The notes beneath the pieces are model-generated. The model saw only the letters and a list, made by a program, of their open reading frames with translations. It was not told where the DNA came from and ran no database searches. From Hydrogenovibrio sp. UBA654 (GTDB taxonomy: Bacteria > Pseudomonadota > Gammaproteobacteria > Thiomicrospirales > Thiomicrospiraceae): DNA of 35,269 nt. Of this stretch, positions 8,232 to 14,386 are shown piece after piece. Made by a program: the position numbers and the translations under genes. Location: assembly GCA_002299585.1 (NCBI GenBank), contig DBOE01000070.1, forward strand, positions 1 through 35,269. The letters are read 5' to 3'. Every line of letters begins with the position of its first letter. Position 1 is the stretch's first letter.

Positions 8232-10379
8232 ATGCAAAAAATAGTTTTTATTATGTTGCTTTTAATCTCCGTTATCTCTCTTGCAGAAGAAACTTCTGTT
8301 CTGGATAAAATTTCTGTTGTAGGTAACAAACATGATGACACAAATCTAAAGCCTGAAGATTCTTCTACTTCTACCTTAGATACTAGCATTTCAGAAATTG
8401 AGTTAAATATTGAAGAGCTAAAAGGCGTGGCAGGCACCCAAGGAGACCCACTAGGAGCGGTCAAACTATTACCAGGTATTGTTTCGGCTACATCTTCTTC
8501 TAGCGGCAGTTCTGCAGGATTTTATGTAAGAGGTAGTAATACTAATGAAAATATATTTTGGGTAGATGGCTTGCCAATTGGTTATATATATCATTTAGGG
8601 GGTAGATTTTCGGTTTTAAATCCAGATACTATTAGTAGTTTTAAAACTTATCTTGGTGGTTTTGGTGTTGGTTATGGCGACAGATTAGGGGGGGTGGTTT
8701 CAGTAAACACCAGAAAACCTTTACGAGATAAATTACAGCAAAGTTATCAACTTGGTTTTTATGATGCCTCTTTTAAAATAGAAGGACCTGTTAGTGAAAA
8801 TAGTGCTGGCTACTTTACTTTTAGAAAAAGTTATTTTGATTTATTATTGCCTAGTGTTGGTAATATACCCGATTCTGAAAATACCTATACTCAATTTCCA
8901 CAATTTTGGGATTTACAAGCAAAATACCATTATGAGCTTCAAAAAGGGCAATTATATTTTGCTATTTTTGCAGCAGATGATAGGTTAAAAGTTCATATCA
9001 AAGATGAAAAAGATGTAGTTCCTGATCCTGAACTTGCGGGTGACTTAGGTGGTTCATCAGATTTTCAAACCTACGGTATAAAGTGGCAACAATCTCTAAA
9101 TACTCAATTAGAACAAACAATCAGGGTTGGTTTATTAAGCCAAGAATCAGTTTTTTCGTTTGGCACGCAACTAGGAGCTAATGATCCAAATAGAGGAGAT
9201 AGTTTTGGCGTTAAAAGTTTAAGTGATAGTTATTTTATACTACCTTTTTGGCAATTAGGCTCTGAAAATAGCCAATGGAAGGTTGGGATAGATTTTTATG
9301 CATTTAATTTTGATGTAAGTGGTTATATTTCACAGCCATGTCGGGAGGGTCAGGCTAATTGTACTTTGACTACCCAGCCAAAGTTTACCTTAGATCAAGA
9401 ACAAACAGGGCAAAGTATTGCCCAATACATTCAATTAACTCAAGAAATAACCCCCAAGTTTTTTGCAACTTTAGGTCTCAGAAATAGCAATGCTAGATTT
9501 GGCAATTTTAATGTAGCACAAGTTTCGCCAAGGCTTAATCTTGAGTATGATTTAGCAGAAAAGGCAATATTAACTGCTTCTTGGGGTAAATTTGTACAGT
9601 TACCACAAGGTCATGAAATAATAGATGATATTGGCAATAGTACTTTAGTTATGACTCAAGCAGAACATAGAATAGTAGGGATAAAGTTTGAACTATCTAA
9701 TTTATGGTCAACACAAGTTGAGGCATTTCAAAAACCTATGACTAAATTAGTCGTTTCAAGGGATATGCCAGAAAATTATGCCAATGAAGGTAAAGGCTTA
9801 GCCGAAGGTTTTGATGTTTTATTAAAAAGAAAATGGCATGATAGAAGTTTTGGTTGGATTAGTTACAGTTATTTAAAAACCTCAAGAGAAGATAAGGGTC
9901 AAAATACCACAAGGCTATTTAGTGGTGATCAACCACATACTTTAAAAATTGTCTATAATCAGCCATTTACTGGTAGTTGGCAAAACTGGGTTTGGGGAAC
10001 AAATTTAAGATTAAACTCTGGGCTACCCTATACAGAAGTAACTGGGCGAGAGTCTAAACCCGTACCAGGCTCAAGTGTTTCGCAAGCCAGCTGTCAAGCT
10101 AACCCTGGGCAAAATGGTTGCTATTGGAGTGCTGTTTATGGGGGGGTGAACAAAAAAAGGCTCCCCTTGTATGCCAGCTTAGATTTGTCTATGGAAAGAA
10201 AGTGGCACTATACAAATGCAGATATAACGGCAAGATTTGAACTATTAAATGTAACAGGACTATTTAGGCCTAATGTCGTTGGCTATCAATACGAGCAAGA
10301 TTATGCAGATTATAAAAACCCTAAAAAAACAACTGATTTTCCATTTTTTCCATCATTTAGTATAAGAGCAAATTTTTAA
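8232..10379 (+). CDS. TonB-dependent outer-membrane receptor
   Basis: This is an outer-membrane ligand-gated transporter of about 715 residues. I place the start at the ATG at 8232, eight codons inside the longest frame. From there the protein begins with a proper signal peptide (MQKIVFIMLLLISVISLAEE), and the longer frame would overlap the upstream gene. A TonB-box-like LDKISVVG follows the signal. The plug domain (about 45-160) shows GAVKLLPGIV, FYVRGSNTNENIFWVDGLPI and YGDRLGGVVSVNTRKP. The remainder is a beta-barrel ending in SIRANF with the usual terminal Phe. The substrate is not determinable; the neighbouring iron genes suggest a ferric complex. Runs of seven G occur at 8688-8694 and 10140-10146. 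Confidence 0.88.
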   Translation: MQKIVFIMLLLISVISLAEETSVLDKISVVGNKHDDTNLKPEDSSTSTLDTSISEIELNIEELKGVAGTQGDPLGAVKLLPGIVSATSSSSGSSAGFYVRGSNTNENIFWVDGLPIGYIYHLGGRFSVLNPDTISSFKTYLGGFGVGYGDRLGGVVSVNTRKPLRDKLQQSYQLGFYDASFKIEGPVSENSAGYFTFRKSYFDLLLPSVGNIPDSENTYTQFPQFWDLQAKYHYELQKGQLYFAIFAADDRLKVHIKDEKDVVPDPELAGDLGGSSDFQTYGIKWQQSLNTQLEQTIRVGLLSQESVFSFGTQLGANDPNRGDSFGVKSLSDSYFILPFWQLGSENSQWKVGIDFYAFNFDVSGYISQPCREGQANCTLTTQPKFTLDQEQTGQSIAQYIQLTQEITPKFFATLGLRNSNARFGNFNVAQVSPRLNLEYDLAEKAILTASWGKFVQLPQGHEIIDDIGNSTLVMTQAEHRIVGIKFELSNLWSTQVEAFQKPMTKLVVSRDMPENYANEGKGLAEGFDVLLKRKWHDRSFGWISYSYLKTSREDKGQNTTRLFSGDQPHTLKIVYNQPFTGSWQNWVWGTNLRLNSGLPYTEVTGRESKPVPGSSVSQASCQANPGQNGCYWSAVYGGVNKKRLPLYASLDLSMERKWHYTNADITARFELLNVTGLFRPNVVGYQYEQDYADYKNPKKTTDFPFFPSFSIRANF

Positions 10380-10397
10380 TCAAAGTCTTTATGATTA
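10377..10397. terminator. Short inverted repeat between convergent genes
   Basis: TAATCA (10377-10382) pairs with TGATTA (10392-10397). It spans the stop codon of the TonB receptor gene and the last codons of the opposing kinase gene, with only 15 bases between the genes. It may act as a weak two-way terminator, but the stem is only 6 bp and A/T-rich. Confidence 0.3.
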
Positions 10398-11597
10398 AGC
10401 TAAAAAGATATTACCATCATCATCTATATCTATGGCAACGGTTTTTAACTCTTCATTAATACAGGGTCCTTCTATACAGTTGCCATCATCAATTTTAAAA
10501 AAAGCATCATGTACAGAGCATTTTAAGGTTTTTTCAAAAGGGTTTACATCAATTTTATAAGCTTCATTTAAAGGCACATCTTGATGTGGGCAATTGTTTA
10601 AATAAGCTTTTATTTCAGTATCATATTTAATAAGAATAACAGAGTGGGATAAATCGCTACAAGGAACAATTGTTGCTTTTGAGTTAGTTAATTGTTCAGT
10701 ATTAGCCAAAGGTTGTTTTTCAATAACTTTAGTTAAAAGATTATCTAGACCAGTTTTTTGGCACTTTAAAGCAGCCAGTTTACTCGCACTTGCAATCGCT
10801 TCGGCGAGTGTTTTTTTTTGTATTAAGGCATTAATTAGTCCCGCATTAAAAGTATCACCAGCCCCAAGAGTATCAATTGTGTTAGGTGTTTTTTCAGTAG
10901 GTTGGTGTTTAATTTCTTCATTTGCTTCACAATACCAAGCACCTTGGACTCCCCAAGTGCAAACTAATTTTGACTGTGGGGCAATGGAGCGCATTTTTTT
11001 TAATAGTTCAACAGCATTTTTATAACCAGTTTGTTTTGCATAATGATGTGAAAATATAACTAGGCTTGCTAGAGGTATTATTTCTTCAATTTCCGCACGA
11101 TTTTTTTCAACTTCCAATGATATAGGCTGAGCGGTTAAAAAAGTTTTGGCAATATTTATCATTCCTTGAAGATTTTTAGTATTTCTAGCTTCAAAGTGAA
11201 TCCAGTCATATTCTTCGACAGCAATTTTGGCAAAATGTTCAAAGCTAAGTTCTGGTAAGTCTCTAAAATGAGTAATAGTTCTTGAACCAGTTTCTTCACT
11301 TAACATGATATAAGAAGTTGGAGTTTGACCCTGTATAAATCTTTGTACATTGCTAGTGTTAATATTTCTTGTATCTAACTCAGCCATTATCTGTTTTGCT
11401 GAACTATCATTAGCAATTGTGGTAACAATACTAGACTTATGTCCTAGTTGAGAAAGTACATATAAAAAATTATTGACATTTCCGCCAGATCGATAATTTT
11501 TGTTAATAATTCTTAACTCTTCGTCTTCTTTTGGATAACAAGGCACTGTGAGAATAAGATCAAGAACGGCATTGCCTACGCCTAATATTTTTGCCAT
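10395..11597 (-). CDS. PfkB sugar kinase (ketohexokinase-like) fused to a Rieske 2Fe-2S domain
   Basis: This is a 400-residue two-domain protein. Residues 1-295 are a ribokinase/PfkB kinase: N-terminal GVGNAVLDLIL, the glycine pair in YRSGGNVNN, WIHFEARN (as in ketohexokinases), and the C-terminal signature DTLGAGDTFNAG (about 241-252) with the catalytic Asp. After a linker, residues about 310-400 form a Rieske ferredoxin-like domain. Its cluster ligands are Cys336-Pro-His338 and Cys360-x2-His363. Nothing suggests a frameshift or assembly join: the frame is continuous. Sugar kinases do not normally carry iron-sulfur domains; Rieske domains move electrons in oxygenases, cytochrome complexes and small ferredoxins. 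The domain could sense redox state or oxygen, but that is inference. No metabolic partner gene adjoins it. Confidence 0.87.
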   Translation of the reverse strand: MAKILGVGNAVLDLILTVPCYPKEDEELRIINKNYRSGGNVNNFLYVLSQLGHKSSIVTTIANDSSAKQIMAELDTRNINTSNVQRFIQGQTPTSYIMLSEETGSRTITHFRDLPELSFEHFAKIAVEEYDWIHFEARNTKNLQGMINIAKTFLTAQPISLEVEKNRAEIEEIIPLASLVIFSHHYAKQTGYKNAVELLKKMRSIAPQSKLVCTWGVQGAWYCEANEEIKHQPTEKTPNTIDTLGAGDTFNAGLINALIQKKTLAEAIASASKLAALKCQKTGLDNLLTKVIEKQPLANTEQLTNSKATIVPCSDLSHSVILIKYDTEIKAYLNNCPHQDVPLNEAYKIDVNPFEKTLKCSVHDAFFKIDDGNCIEGPCINEELKTVAIDIDDDGNIFLA

Positions 11598-11776
11598 AAC
11601 AGTTTTTTAATTTTTTATTAAAAGTTTATAGATTATACCATAACAACCCTAATTAATGCCTATAAGCATTGAGAGAATAGATATAAAGTTTATGTAGTGA
11701 ATAAAGTGTATATACAACCTCCTTTAAAGGGGTCTTAATTATTAATTATAGTTAATTTGACTTATTGTATATCCTT

Positions 11777-11880
11777 TTAACCACATGAAAAAATAAGAAA
11801 AAATGCTAAATTTATTTTAAGTAATTATGCCTTTTAGTGAGATGATAATCCACATAATCTGTGGATAACTTTGTGGCTAA
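11777..11880. promoter_or_regulatory. Cluster of DnaA-box-like 9-mers
   Basis: Against the consensus TTATNCACA, one perfect site occurs as TGTGGATAA (11860-11868, minus strand). Three sites have a single mismatch: TTAACCACA (11777-11785), TAATCCACA (11846-11854) and TGTGGCTAA (11872-11880, minus strand). The middle pair forms a palindrome, ATCCACA-TAATC-TGTGGAT. The setting is a long AT-rich intergenic region. An origin, a DnaA-regulated promoter or chance are all possible. No dnaA, dnaN, gyrB, rpmH or mnmG gene is nearby, and gene orientation does not switch here as expected at an origin. Confidence 0.35.
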
Positions 11881-12103
11881 TATGAAATTAAGAAGATTAA
11901 GTTCAATAATATAAACAGTTTCTTAACATTGCTTAAAAAATAGGCAGAGTATGTTTTATATAAGTGTTATTTATTTTTTTAATTATTCACTACCCAAATA
12001 TATATTTAGAAAAATTTTCGATCCCAAACGACCTTAAGGAGAAAATGTACAACTGATTGAAATTCTGCGTGGACTTATATTATAGATCATCAATTATAAG
12101 CGT

Positions 12104-12188
12104 GTCCCGCAGGCAATAACTGGCTATTGTAAAAAGGCATAACGACAAAGTGATGGGCTAGAAGTTACTCCCTACGGGACTTAGCCCA
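12104..12188. repeat. G+C-rich segment with interleaved inverted repeats
   Basis: Three inverted repeats overlap here. GTCCCGCAGG (12104-12113) pairs with CCTACGGGAC (12171-12180) with one mismatch. CAATA (12114-12118) pairs with TATTG (12125-12129). TGGGCTA (12154-12160) pairs with TAGCCCA (12182-12188). The first and third cross, so they are mutually exclusive or form a pseudoknot. Both strands contain stops in all frames I followed. It may be a mobile-element remnant or a structured RNA. The CAATAACTGGCTATTG piece loosely resembles the interior of the element at 22439-22604. Confidence 0.4.
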
Positions 12189-12227
12189 AAAACTACGAAG
12201 CAAGCACTAGCTGGCAGAGACAATTAT

Positions 12228-12431
12228 TTATAAGTATAATAAATGATAAATCATATAAGATGCATACATAACCAACATAACTATACTAAATAAAGTTATT
12301 GGGCGGACCTTAGTTTGTTTTATTTGAATTCCTTGCTGCTTTAATTTTTTGTTTCTAAAATGGTTTTTCAATGACCAATATACAAAAAATAAAATGCCAA
12401 TAATGGTTAGTAGGTTTAATAGTTTAGCCAT
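12228..12431 (-). CDS. Small two-helix membrane protein of unknown function
   Basis: This is a 67-residue protein I do not recognise. It has two hydrophobic segments (about 3-19 and 46-66) separated by a basic, Lys/Gln-rich stretch (about 22-43), as in a small inner-membrane hairpin protein with a positively charged cytoplasmic loop. Its start lies inside the last codons of kdsB (8-base overlap), so it looks like the last gene of the comEC-lpxK-ycaR-kdsB operon. The tight coupling is the main reason to believe it is real. Confidence 0.6.
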   Translation of the reverse strand: MAKLLNLLTIIGILFFVYWSLKNHFRNKKLKQQGIQIKQTKVRPITLFSIVMLVMYASYMIYHLLYL

Positions 12432-13188
12432 TTTTTAACAATAGTTTTCTAACCTTATCTAAATCCTGCTTTGTATCAACCCCTATCCCCGCATCCATTA
12501 GGGCATCTAAAACTAAAATTTGTTCACCATGCCATAGTACCCTTAACTGCTCTAGTTTTTCAACCTTCTCTAATTGACACTCTTCCCAACTGATATATTG
12601 TTTTATAAAACCTGCCCGATAAGCGTATAAACCTATATGCCTTTTATAGGCCCAATTGGTTGGTAAACTAGGGTTTTCATCAAAAGTATCTCGTGACCAA
12701 GGCATAGGTGCTCTAGTAAAATTTAAAGCAAAGTTTTTTTGGTTTCTTATTACTTTTACTGCATGTGGGTCAAAAACTGTTTTTATATTATCTATAGGTT
12801 CACAAAGAGTTGCCATATTAACTGCTATGTGTGTCTCTAATCCCTCTGCTACTTGATGTATTAGTTCTGGTGGTAACATTGGTTCATCGCCTTGCACATT
12901 TACGATAATATCATCTTTTTGAAAGTTTAATTTTGTTACCACTTCGCCAAGGCGTTCTGTACCAGATTTATGCTCAATATTTGTCATACAAACTTCTGCA
13001 CCAAACTTTTCACATACTTCTTTTACTTGTACATTATCGGTAGCGATTACTACCCTGCTCGCACCAGATTTTTTAGCTTGCTCCCACGTTCCTTGAATCA
13101 TTGTTTTATTAGCCATTATTTCTTTTAAAGGTTTACCAGGTAGGCGGCTAGATTCATACCTTGCAGGGATTACAACAATAAATGACAT
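12424..13188 (-). CDS. kdsB: 3-deoxy-manno-octulosonate cytidylyltransferase (CMP-KDO synthetase)
   Basis: This 254-residue enzyme activates KDO with CTP to form CMP-KDO for the lipopolysaccharide inner core. The N-terminal nucleotide-binding motif is FIVVIPARYESSRLPGKPL, and the metal-site motif VNVQGDEPMLPPELI is at about 97-111. Its length is standard. Its start overlaps the stop of the Trm112-like gene by one base (TAATG). With lpxK two genes upstream, this is the conserved lipid A/KDO cluster of Gammaproteobacteria. Confidence 0.93.
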   Translation of the reverse strand: MSFIVVIPARYESSRLPGKPLKEIMANKTMIQGTWEQAKKSGASRVVIATDNVQVKEVCEKFGAEVCMTNIEHKSGTERLGEVVTKLNFQKDDIIVNVQGDEPMLPPELIHQVAEGLETHIAVNMATLCEPIDNIKTVFDPHAVKVIRNQKNFALNFTRAPMPWSRDTFDENPSLPTNWAYKRHIGLYAYRAGFIKQYISWEECQLEKVEKLEQLRVLWHGEQILVLDALMDAGIGVDTKQDLDKVRKLLLKNG

Positions 13189-13394
13189 TAAATACCCGTC
13201 TTTTTCTTGAGATAAGCAGCTTTTTCTTCACTAGTTAATTTACGAGCTTCATCTTCAAACATAATCGGGATACCATCTTTAATGGGATAGGCTAATCCTG
13301 CTGCGGTTGAAATTAACTCTTGTAATTTTTTATCGTAAATCAACTTAGTTTTTGTTATAGGGCAAACAAGTATTTCTAGTAGTTTAGCGTCCAT
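13188..13394 (-). CDS. ycaR: Trm112/YcaR-family small protein
   Basis: This 68-residue protein is recognised by LLEILVCPITKTKL near the N-terminus and GLAYPIKDGIPIMFEDEAR, both typical of the YcaR group between lpxK and kdsB. Trm112 relatives act as small activators or zinc-binding partners of methyltransferases in other organisms; the bacterial role is not settled. Here only one Cys remains in the CPxC position (CPIT), and the Cys often seen in ELIC is Ser. Zinc binding by this copy is therefore doubtful. The start lies inside the end of lpxK (11-base overlap). Confidence 0.85.
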   Translation of the reverse strand: MDAKLLEILVCPITKTKLIYDKKLQELISTAAGLAYPIKDGIPIMFEDEARKLTSEEKAAYLKKKTGI

Positions 13395-14385
13395 TAAAAC
13401 AGTCCTTTATAATATTTGTATATAATTGATTAGAACATACTGGCTGTATTACTAAGTACCACCAATTATCACTAGCAAAAGAGGAACATTTTACCGCATC
13501 TTTTTCAGTCATAAGTAAAGGTTTTGTTTTATCTAACCAAGAAAAGTCGGTTAATTGATAATTTTTATGGTCAGCAAAGTCCTTTGTGGTAACTTCAATT
13601 GCTAATTTTTGCAAGGAATTATAAAACCTTTGCGGATTACCTATAGCTGCTATAGCTTGTACCTTCTGCCCTGCAAAAGAATCTAGCGATAGGGTTACAC
13701 TAGGGTTATTTACTCTTTTAAAAATCGTTGGGTTTAAAGTCATTAAATTAATTTTTGCTGTCACTAAATTATTGATTTTTTCATCTTCACAAGACCCATT
13801 GCAAACAATGAACTTAGCATTTTTAATGCGTAGATGACTTTCTCTTAATGGTCCTGCAGGCATACACAAACCATTACCAATCCCTCTTTGTCCATCAAAA
13901 ACTATAATTTCAACATCCCTCGCCATAGCGTAATGTTGCAAACCATCATCGGCAATAATTAGTTCTAAATCATAACTAGTTAGTAGCTCAATTGCTGCAA
14001 CTCTGTCTGGTGAGACTACTATTGGACAATTTAATTGCTTAGCGTATAAAATAGGCTCATCACCGACTTGCTCTGGTTTAGAATCCTTAGTAACTAATAA
14101 AGGATACTCTACAGATTTTCCTCCATAACCGCGACTAACAATACCGTAACTTATTTGCTGCTTGTCTAGTTGTTGTGCCAACCATAAAATAAATGGTGTC
14201 TTACCAGAACCACCAACCACAATATTGCCTACCACTATAACCTTAGCCGAGCTTATTTTAGCTGGTGGGTTTTGAATAAAACTGTCTAACCTTTTGCTGG
14301 CGATAAAACAAACTAAACTAGCTAGGGGGCTTAAAGCGTAAGTTTGCCAAGCAGATGTTTTTGTCCAAAATTTTGGCCAACTCAT
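13384..14385 (-). CDS. lpxK: Tetraacyldisaccharide 4'-kinase
   Basis: This 333-residue enzyme phosphorylates the 4' position of the lipid A disaccharide at the inner membrane face. The P-loop VVGNIVVGGSGKTPF lies at about 50-64, preceded by a membrane-associated N-terminal helix (YALSPLASLVCFIASKR). Other family features are GIVSRGYGGK, GDEPILYAKQLNCPIVVSPD, IADDGLQHYAMARD and LLMTEKDAVKC. The start is one base after the comEC stop. In Escherichia coli msbA lies between comEC and lpxK; it is absent at this position here. Confidence 0.93.
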   Translation of the reverse strand: MSWPKFWTKTSAWQTYALSPLASLVCFIASKRLDSFIQNPPAKISSAKVIVVGNIVVGGSGKTPFILWLAQQLDKQQISYGIVSRGYGGKSVEYPLLVTKDSKPEQVGDEPILYAKQLNCPIVVSPDRVAAIELLTSYDLELIIADDGLQHYAMARDVEIIVFDGQRGIGNGLCMPAGPLRESHLRIKNAKFIVCNGSCEDEKINNLVTAKINLMTLNPTIFKRVNNPSVTLSLDSFAGQKVQAIAAIGNPQRFYNSLQKLAIEVTTKDFADHKNYQLTDFSWLDKTKPLLMTEKDAVKCSSFASDNWWYLVIQPVCSNQLYTNIIKDCFNGR

Positions 14386-14386
14386 A

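Larger units (their letters stand above)
11598..12227. other. 630-base gene-free region
   Basis: This is the longest stretch without a convincing gene. Its left part (about 11600-12020) is extremely AT-rich and contains the DnaA-box-like cluster and, next to 11597, the presumed promoter of the kinase gene. Its right part (about 12060-12215) is richer in G+C and full of inverted repeats. No tRNA, rRNA or plausible reading frame was found. Confidence 0.6.

Noticed and set aside
11777..11880. Firm call as the chromosomal origin
   Set aside because: Neighbouring genes are not those found at gammaproteobacterial origins and gene orientation does not diverge here; kept only as a finding.
11598..12227. 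tRNA or riboswitch in the long gap
   Set aside because: No T-loop-like GGTTCGAATCC or cloverleaf pattern and no recognisable riboswitch core was found by eye; the inverted repeats cross in a way that fits no class I know.
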